The notes: a model not told the origin generated them from the letters alone. A stretch of DNA of 64,000 nt from Alteribacillus sp041949975 (GCF_041949975.1 NZ_JBHFQG010000018.1:15342-79341), one strand, 5' to 3'; shown: positions 8,148-16,699, counted from the stretch's first letter. Made by a program: numbers and translations.

Positions 8148-8627
8148 CTAAAGTTGAAGCTCCTCATCAGACAATAAAATCCCGTCTGCATCGGCATACA
8201 CCCAGGCACCAGGCTTCCATTCTACATTGGCAAAGCGAAGAGAAACGGCGCTTTCTCCTTCGCCTTTTTTAATAGATTTGAAAGGATTCGTACCTAGAGC
8301 ACGAACGCCAACCTGCATCTCATTGATTTCTACCGAATCACGGATGCAGCCGTGGATAATGACGCCGGCGAGGTTTCTTTCTTCGGCAATAGCTGCAAGA
8401 TTATCTCCCATAAGAGCACAGCGAGTAGAACCACCTCCGTCTACGACGAGAACGCTGCCTTCTGGAATGGATTCGAGCGCTTTTTTAACCAGAACGTTGT
8501 CTTCTAGCACTCTGACTGTGTGAATAGGCCCGGAAAAAGAAGTTTTTTGACCGAACGATTGAAACAAAGGATCAGCTAAAAGAACTTTCTCCTTATGTAC
8601 GTCACAAATATCTGCTGTTAAACTCAT
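8148..8627 (-). CDS. RraA-like protein / class II 4-hydroxy-4-methyl-2-oxoglutarate aldolase family
   Basis: A 159-residue member of the RraA/HMG aldolase family. The signature residues are visible: GDNLAAIAEERNLAGVIIHG followed by CIRDS, where Arg and Asp bind the pyruvyl substrate and metal in the aldolases. Members act as 4-hydroxy-4-methyl-2-oxoglutarate or oxaloacetate decarboxylase/aldolases; E. coli RraA instead inhibits RNase E. Bacillus lacks RNase E, so an enzymatic role is more likely here, but I cannot choose a substrate. The gene is single, with a ribosome site (AAGGAGG) before 8627 and its own terminator. Confidence 0.85.
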   Translation of the reverse strand: MSLTADICDVHKEKVLLADPLFQSFGQKTSFSGPIHTVRVLEDNVLVKKALESIPEGSVLVVDGGGSTRCALMGDNLAAIAEERNLAGVIIHGCIRDSVEINEMQVGVRALGTNPFKSIKKGEGESAVSLRFANVEWKPGAWVYADADGILLSDEELQL

Positions 8628-8769
8628 GCATCTGCCTCCTTTTCTATGTCTCTCTATATTTATTCGACATATATACGGTTATTTCCTGTGTTAAATAGTA
8701 CAGAATGGTTTCCTTCAACGGTCTCCTGTGATAATCTATTGAAGAGAATGGATAAGGAGGCACCAGAAC

Positions 8770-9492
8770 ATGAACCAAATGGATGCAAACGAGATTATTA
8801 AATTTATTTCTGAAAGTGAAAAATCAACTCCAGTAAAAGTACATATCAAGGGAGACCAGCTTGAAAATATTGGATTTGGAAACGAAACAAAATCCTTTAT
8901 TACGGGTAATACCGGCGTATTATTCGGAGAGTGGAAGGATATTAAAAAAGCAATTGATGAACATGAAGATAAAATTGAAGACTACGTGGTAGAAAATGAC
9001 CGCCGAAATTCAGCAATTCCTCTCCTTGATTTAAAAGATATCCCTGCGCGTATTGAACCAGGCGCAATTATCCGCGATCAAGTAGAAATCGGTAAAAACG
9101 CTGTAATTATGATGGGAGCTTCCATTAACATTGGCTCTGTGGTTGGCGAAAATACGATGATCGATATGAACGTTGTAATGGGAGGACGCGCGACAGTAGG
9201 GAAAAACTGTCACATTGGTGCGGGTTCTGTACTTGCAGGTGTTATTGAGCCGCCATCTGCTCAGCCGGTTATTGTAGAAGACGGTGTTGTTGTTGGTGCA
9301 AACTGCGTGATATTAGAAGGAGTTACAGTTGGAGAAGGTTCTGTTGTAGCAGCGGGCGCTATCGTTACAGAAGATGTTCCTCCAAATACAGTCGTAGCTG
9401 GTACACCGGCTCGCGTTATTAAAGAAATTGATGACCAAACAAAGGGGAAAACGGAAATGAAGCAAGAGCTTCGCCGTTTAAATGAAGAATAA
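8770..9492 (+). CDS. dapH: Tetrahydrodipicolinate N-acetyltransferase
   Basis: Transfers acetyl from acetyl-CoA to tetrahydrodipicolinate, the entry to the acetyl branch of diaminopimelate and lysine synthesis used by Bacillus. The 240 residues comprise an N-terminal alpha-helical domain (~1-80) and a left-handed beta-helix of hexapeptide repeats (~85-215, e.g. IGKNAVIMMGASINIGSVVG). The start at 8770 follows AAGGAGG. The gene is the B. subtilis ykuQ equivalent. It is followed by a terminator, an aminotransferase and the ykuR-type deacetylase, giving three consecutive steps of the pathway. Confidence 0.95.
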   Translation: MNQMDANEIIKFISESEKSTPVKVHIKGDQLENIGFGNETKSFITGNTGVLFGEWKDIKKAIDEHEDKIEDYVVENDRRNSAIPLLDLKDIPARIEPGAIIRDQVEIGKNAVIMMGASINIGSVVGENTMIDMNVVMGGRATVGKNCHIGAGSVLAGVIEPPSAQPVIVEDGVVVGANCVILEGVTVGEGSVVAAGAIVTEDVPPNTVVAGTPARVIKEIDDQTKGKTEMKQELRRLNEE

Positions 9493-9535
9493 TATCCTTA
9501 GGTTTAAGAATACAATGTATTAGATGAAAAAAACG

Positions 9536-9573
9536 GAGACTGCCCGGCGCGTGTTGTTGGGCAGTCTTCCTTC
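9536..9573 (+). terminator. Terminator after dapH
   Basis: GACTGCCC and GGGCAGTC form a stem followed by a weak T-rich tail. Some read-through into the next pathway gene is plausible because the tail is short. Confidence 0.6.
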
Positions 9574-9618
9574 TATCTATTTGGAACGAAAACTTCTTAA
9601 TGGAAGGGAAGTAGAAAA

Positions 9619-10833
9619 ATGAACTGGATGCAGCTGGACCAGGAATATATGATGCCTACCTATAACCGCCTGCCGATTACGGTAGCAAAAGGGGAAGGCA
9701 ATTATATAATGGATGAAGACGGAAAAAAATATTTGGATCTGTTTACCGGCCTGGCGGTCAACATTTTAGGGCACTCTCATCCCTATTTGATGAAAAAATT
9801 AGAAGAACAGTCCAAGCAGTTTTTGCATGTGTCTAATTTTTTCTTAAATAAACCTGCGATTACACTGGCTCATCGTTTGATTGAGCATTCAGTAAAAGGA
9901 AAAGTGTACTTCGGCAATTCCGGAGCGGAGGCGACAGAAGCAGCTGTGAAGCTGATTCATAAATGGACCTCTGCTCAAGAGGAATCAAAACAGGGCATTG
10001 TAGTGTTAAAAAACAGCTTTCACGGACGCACGCTAGGGGTTATTCGTTTGACACGCCAACCCGGTATTTATCAGGATTATCCCGCAGCCGATTATCCCGT
10101 ATATGAAATTGCGGCAGAGGACTTGGAAGCACTGGAAGAAGTGTTTAAAGAAAAGAAGCCCGCTGCTCTTTTAATGGAACCCGTTTTAGGTTCGGGCGGT
10201 ATTATGCCTTTGTCAAATACATTTTTACAAGAATCAGAAAAATTATGCAGGCGCTATAATGTATTGTTTTGCATGGATGAAATCCAAACCGGTATGGGCC
10301 GTACCGGAAAATTGTTTGCATATCAGCATGCTGGAGTAGAGCCTGATATTATTTTATTTGCAAAAGGGATCGGCGGCGGCCTGCCGCTTGGTGGTTTGAT
10401 TGCTAAAACAGGCTTAGATGAGCTTTTTCAGCCAGGTGATCATGGAACTACCTTTGGACCTTCTCCGTTGAGCGCCGCGCTTGGGAACGCAGTACTTGAT
10501 GTTCTGATGGAACAGGGCGGCATGGAACAAGGCCGGGAACATGCAAATTATTTAGAAAGCCAGCTTGAGTATTTAAAGGTACGGAGCGGAAACAAAATAA
10601 AAGAAATACGCGGAAAGGGTATGATGCTTGGCATACTCTTGAATGATGATGCGGACGAAGTGAAAAGTATTCAGCAGCAGCTTCTTCGAAGAGGATTTAT
10701 GATCAATGTCACTCAGGGGAAGATCATCCGTCTGCTGCCACCGTTAACCTTGAAAAAAGAAGAGATCGATGCTTTTATTCTTGCCCTTGAAGAAGAATTG
10801 GCGGCAAGAAGAGGAGGCGTGAGTGCTACGTGA
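9619..10833 (+). CDS. Class III aminotransferase, candidate N-acetyl-diaminopimelate aminotransferase
   Basis: A 404-residue PLP enzyme of the acetylornithine aminotransferase family (class III). The PLP lysine is K249 in LFAKGIGGG; FCMDEIQTGMGRTGK at ~217-231 and YFGNSGAEATEAA at ~97-109 are the other cofactor motifs. It lies between dapH and the N-acetyl-diaminopimelate deacetylase and overlaps the latter by 4 bases, so the reaction expected from context is transamination of N-acetyl-2-amino-6-oxopimelate. B. subtilis uses a class I enzyme (PatA) for this step, so this would be a non-orthologous replacement. Acetylornithine activity cannot be excluded. The ribosome site is a weak GGAAGGGAAG. 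Confidence 0.8.
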   Translation: MNWMQLDQEYMMPTYNRLPITVAKGEGNYIMDEDGKKYLDLFTGLAVNILGHSHPYLMKKLEEQSKQFLHVSNFFLNKPAITLAHRLIEHSVKGKVYFGNSGAEATEAAVKLIHKWTSAQEESKQGIVVLKNSFHGRTLGVIRLTRQPGIYQDYPAADYPVYEIAAEDLEALEEVFKEKKPAALLMEPVLGSGGIMPLSNTFLQESEKLCRRYNVLFCMDEIQTGMGRTGKLFAYQHAGVEPDIILFAKGIGGGLPLGGLIAKTGLDELFQPGDHGTTFGPSPLSAALGNAVLDVLMEQGGMEQGREHANYLESQLEYLKVRSGNKIKEIRGKGMMLGILLNDDADEVKSIQQQLLRRGFMINVTQGKIIRLLPPLTLKKEEIDAFILALEEELAARRGGVSAT

Positions 10834-11951
10834 ATAAAGAACAGCTTGTCACTATCCGAAGAGAGCTTCATCAAATTCCAGAAGCGGGGTTTGAGGAATT
10901 TAAAACCCAGCAGTATGTAAAAGAAAAGATTGCTGCCATGCCACAGAATTTTCTTACGATAGAAGAATGGAAAACAGGACTTTTCGTATTTGTTAAAGGA
11001 TATGATGGTAAAAAAACTCTAGGGTACAGGACGGATATGGATGGTCTCCCTATTGAAGAAAACACCACTTATTCCTTTCGCTCGCAGCATAAAGGAATGA
11101 TGCATGCTTGCGGTCATGATATTCATATGACGATTGCACTCGGAATTCTTGAGCATTTTACGATTAATCAGCCAAAACATCATTTATTGTTTTTGTTTCA
11201 GCCGGCAGAAGAAGGACCGGGGGGCGCTAAGCCCATGCTTGCATCTGAAGAATTCCAGCGTTTTAAACCTGATGAAATGTATGCTCTTCATATTGCGCCT
11301 GAGTATCCGGCAGGAGCCATTGCAACCAAATCTGGGCTTCTTTTTGCCAATACATCAGAGCTTTTCATAGATTTGAAAGGAAAAGGGGGGCATGCAGCTC
11401 GTCCGCATACCGCAAATGATATGGTGGTCGCAGCAAGTCACCTTGTTACACAGCTCCAAACGATTGTCGGACGAAACGTGGATCCACTTGATTCTGCGGT
11501 AGTAACCGTTGGAAAAATCAGCGGAGGAACAAAGCAGAATATTATTGCAGAAACAGCACGAATAGAAGGTACCATTCGGACACTTTCAATAGAAAGCATG
11601 GAAATGGTGAAGCGGCGCATCCGTGCTTTAACAGCTGGGATTGAGGCTGGCTTTGATTGTGAGGTATTCATAGACTGGGGCTCAAATTACTGTCAGGTAT
11701 ATAACGATGAAAAGCTGACGGAGTCATTTATGGCATTTACCCAAGAGCTGTCTAACGTGCAATTGATAGAATGCCGGGAAGCAATGACAGGAGAAGACTT
11801 TGGTTACTTTTTAGAAGAGATACCAGGGGTTATGTTCTGGCTTGGCGCCGATACACCATACGGCCTGCATGACGCTCGAATTGAGCCAAAAGAAGAAGCT
11901 ATTTTCACAGCTGTCACACATATGATTAACTTTTTTTCTAAAGATCAATAA
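10830..11951 (+). CDS. ykuR: N-acetyldiaminopimelate deacetylase (M20D peptidase family)
   Basis: Removes the acetyl group from N-acetyl-LL-diaminopimelate. The 373 residues show the M20 metal site: HACGHDIHM at ~90-98 and the Glu pair in QPAEEGPGG at ~129-137, with a dimerisation domain in between and EDFGYF near the C-terminus. The start is GTG at 10830, overlapping the TGA of the aminotransferase (GTGA), with AGGAGG about 14 bases upstream. This tight coupling supports a shared pathway role. It ends the dap cluster. Confidence 0.92.
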   Translation: MNKEQLVTIRRELHQIPEAGFEEFKTQQYVKEKIAAMPQNFLTIEEWKTGLFVFVKGYDGKKTLGYRTDMDGLPIEENTTYSFRSQHKGMMHACGHDIHMTIALGILEHFTINQPKHHLLFLFQPAEEGPGGAKPMLASEEFQRFKPDEMYALHIAPEYPAGAIATKSGLLFANTSELFIDLKGKGGHAARPHTANDMVVAASHLVTQLQTIVGRNVDPLDSAVVTVGKISGGTKQNIIAETARIEGTIRTLSIESMEMVKRRIRALTAGIEAGFDCEVFIDWGSNYCQVYNDEKLTESFMAFTQELSNVQLIECREAMTGEDFGYFLEEIPGVMFWLGADTPYGLHDARIEPKEEAIFTAVTHMINFFSKDQ

Positions 11952-12035
11952 CTCCTGTTTCCACAGGATCCTCTTTCAAAAACGTTTTTTTCAATTGTGG
12001 TATAATAAAAAGAGGAACAAGAAAGGGATGGGTTT

Positions 12036-12218
12036 ATGGCTTATTATAATGGAAGAAAAGAAGCACCTCCTGAAGTGGAAACAAAAGTCTGGTCATGTAC
12101 GAATGACGATTGTGCAGGTTGGATGAGAGAGAATTTTACGTTTGAAAGTGAGCCCAGTTGTCCTTTGTGCCAGTCCGAAATGATAAAAGATACAAAAACA
12201 TTGCCGCAGATAAATTAA
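12036..12218 (+). CDS. YdjO-family small zinc-ribbon protein
   Basis: A 60-residue protein with two Cys pairs, CTNDDC (~23-28) and CPLC (~44-47), spaced as in a zinc ribbon, and the signature GWMRENFTF. It resembles the B. subtilis YdjO family, described as cold-inducible, function unknown. B. subtilis has ykuS at this point between ykuR and ykuT; this is not that family. The start follows GAAAGGGATGGG. A promoter-like TTTTTCAATTGTGGTATAAT lies 30-50 bases upstream, and a strong terminator follows, so it is a single gene. Confidence 0.75.
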   Translation: MAYYNGRKEAPPEVETKVWSCTNDDCAGWMRENFTFESEPSCPLCQSEMIKDTKTLPQIN

Positions 12219-12226
12219 GTAAATTG

Positions 12227-12268
12227 AAAAAGGGGTTGTCTCGAAAAAAGAGATAACTCCTTTTTCAT
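12227..12268 (+). terminator. Terminator after the ydjO-like gene
   Basis: AAAAAGGGGTTGTCTC pairs with GAGATAACTCCTTTTT (two G-U pairs), a 16-bp stem ending in T-rich sequence. Confidence 0.85.
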
Positions 12269-12304
12269 TTTCACTTTATCCATGAGGTGTTGAAGTCCGC
12301 GGCT

Positions 12305-12406
12305 AAGCAAAAGAGTCGGCGGTCATCAAGGAAGAGTGTTGGAACCCATGGCTGTAGAAAAAGAGACGGAACGATAATAAAGGAAGGGAATTGCACTCCT
12401 GAGAAG
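12305..12406. repeat. 51-bp tandem repeat, family B, locus 2 (two units)
   Basis: Units 12305-12355 and 12356-12406, each 51 bases, share with the array at 5672-5970 the order AAAAGAG..cGG-tcATcAAGGAAG-gtTTGGAACcc. The repeats lie directly behind the terminator of the ydjO-like gene. Confidence 0.7.
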
Positions 12407-12459
12407 TTTACATCGTGTCTTGCTCAGAACTTTCCGTACAAAATAGTGAAAAACAAGCA

Positions 12460-12502
12460 AAAAAAGCCGCTCGTAAATGTATCATTTCACGATCAGCTTT
12501 TT
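12460..12502 (-). terminator. Terminator of the mscS-like gene
   Basis: On the minus strand AAAAGC-TGATCGT-GAAATG pairs with CATTT-ACGAGCG-GCTTTT around the loop ATA and ends in a T-run. It is 55 bases beyond the channel gene. Confidence 0.65.
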
Positions 12503-12556
12503 ACATATAAGCCTCTTATTCTTCAAGGCTCGTTACTCTCTGGCTTCTTAAATGTA

Positions 12557-13399
12557 TTAAGCGTTTTGTTTCTTTTCTACGTAGACCTGATGAGGGAAAG
12601 GAATTTCAATGCCATTTGCGTCGAGAGCTTCTTTGCAGGCTTTACGCAATTTCCGCTCGATGCCCCACTGCTCCATGTTCTCTGTCTTACCCAAAATACG
12701 GATTACCACGTCGGAGTCTCCTAGTGTTTGTACGCCAAGCACGTCTGGTCCTTCTTTAATGGCTGGTTCTTCTTCCGCCATCTTGTCACAAACGCTCTGT
12801 AACACCGTGATAGCTTCTTCGACGTTATCATCATAAGAAATACTGATATCTACCATTGCTCTCATATTTCCTCTTGAATGATTGTCAACCGTGCTGACTT
12901 CCCGGTTTGGTATAAAATGAAGGGTTCCGTCAAATCCGCGAATCTGTGTCGTGCGAAGGCCGACTTCTTCCACCACTCCATCAATACCTGCAACCGTTAC
13001 GTAATCTTCTACGTCAATTTGCTTTTCAAGTAAAATGAAAAAGCCTGTGACAACATCACTGACAAGCCCTTGTGCCCCAAATCCGACAGCCAAGCCTACA
13101 ATACCAGCTCCAGCGATTATAGGGGCGATATCCAATCCAAAAATACCTATAAAAATAGTGATGAAAATAAAAATTAAAACATAGGAAAATACATTGACGC
13201 TTAGTCTCAAAAGAGTTTGAACTCTGCCCGGGTGCATATGCCGCTGCTCCTGCATTTTCGTGAAACCGCGGTTAATTATGTTTTTACCGATTGCTCTAGC
13301 TATGAAAAAGCCAATGATAGTAAGTATAATCTGCAAAATAACGAGCAGGGCTCCACCGATAAAGTTTCCCCAAAAGTCGTTTTCTAACATTTGATCCAT
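12557..13399 (-). CDS. ykuT: Small-conductance mechanosensitive channel, MscS family
   Basis: A membrane channel that opens on increased membrane tension and releases solutes after hypo-osmotic shock. The 280-residue protein has three hydrophobic segments (about 15-37, 65-90, 92-115). The last is followed by the Gly/Ala-rich pore helix GAQGLVSDVVTGFFILLEKQ, then the beta domain (VEEVGLRTTQIRGFDGTLHFIPN) and the alpha/beta vestibule, all as in MscS. The start follows AAAGGAGTG. The position between the dap cluster and the peroxiredoxin matches B. subtilis ykuT. In a salt-adapted cell it is the natural partner of the betaine transporter at 27.9 kb. Confidence 0.92.
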   Translation of the reverse strand: MDQMLENDFWGNFIGGALLVILQIILTIIGFFIARAIGKNIINRGFTKMQEQRHMHPGRVQTLLRLSVNVFSYVLIFIFITIFIGIFGLDIAPIIAGAGIVGLAVGFGAQGLVSDVVTGFFILLEKQIDVEDYVTVAGIDGVVEEVGLRTTQIRGFDGTLHFIPNREVSTVDNHSRGNMRAMVDISISYDDNVEEAITVLQSVCDKMAEEEPAIKEGPDVLGVQTLGDSDVVIRILGKTENMEQWGIERKLRKACKEALDANGIEIPFPHQVYVEKKQNA

Positions 13400-13720
13400 T
13401 TAGAACACTCCTTTAACCAATAATCATGACGCGTTTTCCCTTTATAAAATAACAAAACATCACAGAATTACGACACAGTATAGCATAATTAGCTGGTTTG
13501 AAAAAAATTATTTATTTCGAGCATTTCGAGCATATTATTTTACATACTTGTCTTAATTTTGTAGGCTTTAACGTAGAGATGAGAAAAACATGACAGTTAT
13601 TCTCAATATTTTAACTCAATTTTTTAGTAAATATAGTTTTTAATTGGTGAATTAGGGTAAAGCTATGTGTGGAAAGGTTACAAAGTACGAGCTATTATTT
13701 AAATTAATTACAATTTAATA
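13400..13720. other. Divergent intergenic region between mscS and peroxiredoxin genes
   Basis: An AT-rich region of ~320 bases. I see no gene. The start region of the minus-strand channel gene and the plus-strand peroxiredoxin promoter lie at its two ends. Confidence 0.5.
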
Positions 13721-13750
13721 TTGACTTTAATTTAAGGCTCGTATTATAAT
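13721..13750 (+). promoter_or_regulatory. Promoter of the peroxiredoxin gene
   Basis: TTGACT (13721-13726) and TATAAT (13745-13750) are 18 bp apart, a good sigma-A promoter. The sequence over the -10 (TTATAATAACAATTG) resembles only the left half of a PerR box, so peroxide control is not established. Confidence 0.75.
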
Positions 13751-13800
13751 AACAATTGGTAAAGATAACAAGAACATTTATCAAAAAGGAGTGCAAGCAA

Positions 13801-14352
13801 ATGAGCGAAAAGCGAATGGTAGCTAAACAAGCACCGCGTTTTGAAATGGACGCAGTAATGCCAAATAAAGAATTCGGTAAAGTAAGTTTGGAAGATATTA
13901 TGAAAGAGGACAAGTGGACAGTTCTTTTCTTCTATCCAATGGACTTCACTTTCGTATGCCCTACAGAAATCACTTCTCTAAGTGATCGTTATGATGAATT
14001 TGAAGACCTCGATGCAGAAGTTATTGGAGTATCTACTGATACAATCCACACTCATAAAGCTTGGATTAACACTTCCCGTGATGATAACGGTCTTGGAGAC
14101 CTGAATTATCCATTAGCAGCAGATACAAATCACCAAGTTTCTGAAGACTATGGTGTTTTGATTGAAGATGAAGGTGTAGCATTGCGCGGCTTGTTCATCA
14201 TCAGCCCTGAAGGTGAGCTTATGTATTCTGTTGTAAACCACAACAACATCGGCCGTGATGTAGACGAAACACTTCGTGTACTTCAAGCTCTTCAAACTGG
14301 CGGACTTTGCCCTGCAAACTGGAAGCCAGGTCAAGAAACATTGAACGTATAA
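13801..14352 (+). CDS. ykuU: 2-Cys peroxiredoxin
   Basis: Reduces hydrogen peroxide and alkyl hydroperoxides. The peroxidatic Cys53 is in DFTFVCPTEI and the resolving Cys170 in GLCPANWKPG, so this is a typical 2-Cys (AhpC/Prx1) enzyme of 183 residues. The start at 13801 follows AAAAGGAGTGCAAGCAA; an in-frame ATG 45 bases upstream lacks a ribosome site. The gene is followed by a terminator and then the thioredoxin-like YkuV, as in B. subtilis, where the latter may serve as reductant. It has a strong promoter and codon use biased to abundant tRNAs, which suggests high expression. Confidence 0.95.
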   Translation: MSEKRMVAKQAPRFEMDAVMPNKEFGKVSLEDIMKEDKWTVLFFYPMDFTFVCPTEITSLSDRYDEFEDLDAEVIGVSTDTIHTHKAWINTSRDDNGLGDLNYPLAADTNHQVSEDYGVLIEDEGVALRGLFIISPEGELMYSVVNHNNIGRDVDETLRVLQALQTGGLCPANWKPGQETLNV

Positions 14353-14382
14353 TAGCAAATATTGAAAGTTTGAAACGAACGA

Positions 14383-14413
14383 AGAGGTCTAGCAGCAATG
14401 TTAGACCTTTTTC
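14383..14413 (+). terminator. Terminator after ykuU
   Basis: AGGTCTA and TTAGACCT around a 9-base loop, then TTTTTC. Confidence 0.8.
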
Positions 14414-14438
14414 TTGCAAGTAGAAAAAGTGTTTATCT

Positions 14439-14535
14439 GTCTAGCTGCATCGCACAGCCTTTCTAAATTAAATAACCTCCAGGTATAAAGGCACAACTCC
14501 GCCTTTTCTTTCCCTGTCAAGGCTGGTCGAAGAGT
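14439..14535. repeat. Stem-loop repeat, family A, degenerate copy 4
   Basis: GTCTAGCTGCATCGCACAGCC...TTAAATAACCTCCAG...CCTGTCAAGGCTGGTCGAAG is a decayed version of the family, closest to copy 3 at 31236-31401, with which it shares TTAAATAACCTCCAG. Like the other copies it lies behind a terminator. Confidence 0.65.
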
Positions 14536-14548
14536 TTACACTTCTTTC

Positions 14549-14578
14549 TTGACAAGATATTTTTATTTAATTTATAGA
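14549..14578 (+). promoter_or_regulatory. Promoter of ykuV
   Basis: TTGACA (14549-14554) and TATAGA (14573-14578) with 18 bp between them, about 45 bases before the start codon of ykuV. Confidence 0.6.
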
Positions 14579-14622
14579 ATACATTGTAAGGATTACAGAA
14601 TAAGAGGAGGAAAACGACAACC

Positions 14623-15081
14623 ATGGCACTTAAATTAAGATCAGAAATGCCTGAAATTACCGGTGCGACTACCTGGTATAATGGCGAAGTATCAAAAGAA
14701 GACTTAATCGGTGATAAACCGACATTAATTCATTTTTGGTCGGTCAGTTGCGGTCTTTGTAAAGAGGCTATGCCAAATGTGAATGAATTCCGTGATGAAT
14801 ATAAAGATGACTTAAACGTTATTGCGGTTCACATGCCTCGTTCTGAAAAAGATCTGGATCTCGACCAGATCAAAGAGGTGGCGGATGAACACGGAATTAC
14901 GCAGCCGATATTTGTGGACAATGAGCACAAACTAACAGACGCATTTGAAAATGAATACGTGCCAGCGTATTACGTATTTGATAAAGATGGCACTCTTCGT
15001 CACTTCCAGGCCGGAGGCGGCGGCATGAAAATGCTTACCAAACGCGTTAACCGCGTTCTTGGTAATAATGAGAAAAAATAA
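14623..15081 (+). CDS. ykuV: Thioredoxin-like thiol-disulfide oxidoreductase
   Basis: A 152-residue thioredoxin-fold protein of the TlpA/ResA-like group. The active site CGLC is at residues 43-46 (HFWSVSCGLCKEAMP), and the cis-Pro region is VPAYYVFDKDG. There is no signal peptide, so unlike ResA it is cytoplasmic, as is B. subtilis YkuV, which can reduce disulfides. The start follows AAGAGGAGGAAAACG. The neighbouring peroxiredoxin is a plausible partner, although each gene has its own promoter and terminator. Confidence 0.88.
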   Translation: MALKLRSEMPEITGATTWYNGEVSKEDLIGDKPTLIHFWSVSCGLCKEAMPNVNEFRDEYKDDLNVIAVHMPRSEKDLDLDQIKEVADEHGITQPIFVDNEHKLTDAFENEYVPAYYVFDKDGTLRHFQAGGGGMKMLTKRVNRVLGNNEKK

Positions 15082-15094
15082 ATAAAGAAATGTT

Positions 15095-15128
15095 AAGCTG
15101 CGGGATAGATCCTCCTGCAGCTTTTTTC
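15095..15128 (+). terminator. Terminator after ykuV
   Basis: AAGCTGC and GCAGCTT around GGGATAGATCCTCCT, followed by TTTTT. Confidence 0.8.
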
Positions 15129-15245
15129 ATGCAAGATGCGGCGTTATTAGGCGGTTTCCTCTTCCAGGGCGACAAGCCGCGCTTTTCTCATTTCATTTCC
15201 TCTTTTTTCACCTTCTACGGTCATATTATTTATGGAGGTGTTTAT

Positions 15246-15953
15246 ATGAACATAATAAACCGAATAGAACAGCTGCCAGTCCATTCTTCTAAAACGTATA
15301 AAACGAGATCCCTATCTATCATTCATCATCTAATACTCCATCACAGCGGTGTTTCAAACGGCTCGCCGGTGTCATATGCAAGGCACCATGTCTATACTAA
15401 TAATTGGCCGGGGATCGGTTATCATTATGTAATCGAGCAAGATGGCACAATCCTGAAATGCCAAAAAATGACAACAATTTCTTACCACACGGGTGGATAC
15501 AACACACATTCTATCGGTCTTTGCTTAACGGGCGATTATTCTAGAAATACACCCCCTCCACGGCAATTACGTTCTACTTATCAGCTAGTAAGGCAGCTCA
15601 TGCAGACTTTTTCTATTAACAAAGATAAACTACTTGGCCACCGGGAGTGTGAGGGTCATGCGTCGAATGTGTGTCCTGGATTCGATATGAACGAATTTCG
15701 AAAAAACCTTACATCTTTTTCACATGACTAGTTCTCATTAGAAAGTAAAAATCCTCTTCTGAAAAGGAGGGACAGAGGTTCCCATGTGCTGAAGCTTCAA
15801 GAGCTATTAGAGCTAAATAAGGTATCTCCAGGAGCAATTGATGGAATCTTTGGGCCTCAAACAGAACAAGCGGTTCGTACCTTTCAAAAAAAGAAAAAAC
15901 TGACTGCTGATGGCATTGCAGGCCAGAAAACATGGGCTGCCCTGAAACGATAA
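15246..15953 (+). pseudogene. N-acetylmuramoyl-L-alanine amidase with PG-binding domain, interrupted by an in-frame TAG
   Basis: The first part (15246-15731, 161 residues, start behind TATGGAGGTG) is an amidase_2/PGRP-type cell-wall hydrolase. It has zinc-site regions LILHHSG (~29-35) and GHRECEGHASNVCPG near its end. After the TAG at 15729-15731 the same reading frame stays open to TAA at 15951. It encodes a peptidoglycan-binding type 1 domain (VLKLQELLELNKVSPGAIDG, then GPQTEQAVRTFQ and TADGIAGQKTWAALKR). Amidase plus PG-binding domain is a usual architecture, so the likely ancestral product is ~235 residues. The amber codon may be a nonsense mutation or be read through. A GTG at 15786 behind AAAAGGAGGG could also start the second domain alone. 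Confidence 0.8.
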
Positions 15954-16033
15954 AGGTTTTGCGGAAGAGAGGGGAATCGGTTAAAATAGTAACAGCAATA
16001 TTTGGCATAATGGAGACAACGGAGGAAAAACCC

Positions 16034-16699
16034 ATGAAAAAGCAATTTGCTGTGATCGGGCTTGGTCGTTTTGGAGGAAGTATATGTAAGTCCTTAGCTT
16101 CTGAGGGGATGGACGTTCTGGCTATCGATTCAGATGAAGACAAAGTAAATGAATTCGCCCCAATTGTCACACAAGCAGTAATTGCTGACAGTACGGATGA
16201 AAAAGCGTTACGAGGGCTTGGCATCCGAAATTTTGACCACGTTATCGTCGCGATTGGCGATAATATTCAGGCGAGTATTTTAACGACACTTATTTTAGAT
16301 GAAATGGACATTGAACATATTACGGTAAAAGCTCAAAATAGTTATCATGAAAAAGTACTGCGCCGTATCGGAGCAGATGAAATCGTGCATCCCGAAAGAG
16401 ACATTGGTGTCCGTATTGCTCACAATGTAGTATCTAAAAACGTATTGGATTATCTTGAACTCTCCGATGAATATAGTATCGTTGAACTGGCCGCAGGCCC
16501 TACCATTGATGGAGAGACCATTATTGATCTGGATCTTCGTTCAAAGTATGGCTGCAATATATTAGCTATTAAACGAAATGATGATATTCACGTTTCACCG
16601 CGGCCCGAAAAAGAAATTCAAGAAGGGGACGTTCTCATTGTCATCGGTGCCGATAAAGATATTAACCGCCTGGAAAACCATTGGATTGATGAAACGTAA
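16034..16699 (+). CDS. ktrC: Potassium channel gating subunit KtrC (RCK/TrkA domain)
   Basis: A cytoplasmic RCK protein that gates the KtrD potassium channel by binding nucleotides. Residues 1-135 form the Rossmann RCK_N domain with GLGRFGG at ~8-14 and the acidic end of strand 2 (AIDSDEDK). Residues ~140-222 form RCK_C. The length of 222 matches B. subtilis KtrC (YkqB, 221). The start at 16034 follows ACGGAGGA; upstream in-frame codons overlap the preceding amidase gene. As in B. subtilis it converges on rnjA. Confidence 0.9.
   Translation: MKKQFAVIGLGRFGGSICKSLASEGMDVLAIDSDEDKVNEFAPIVTQAVIADSTDEKALRGLGIRNFDHVIVAIGDNIQASILTTLILDEMDIEHITVKAQNSYHEKVLRRIGADEIVHPERDIGVRIAHNVVSKNVLDYLELSDEYSIVELAAGPTIDGETIIDLDLRSKYGCNILAIKRNDDIHVSPRPEKEIQEGDVLIVIGADKDINRLENHWIDET

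Noticed and set aside
7670..8625. Various frames opposite the carbonic anhydrase and RraA-like genes
   Set aside because: They are antisense to well-supported genes and lack ribosome sites and family motifs.
12287..12724. Frame of 145 codons opposite the end of the mscS-like gene
   Set aside because: It begins in family B repeat DNA and continues antisense to a strongly supported channel gene; no ribosome site.
13741..13756. PerR box at the peroxiredoxin promoter
   Set aside because: Only the left half of the consensus matches; the right half has too many differences.
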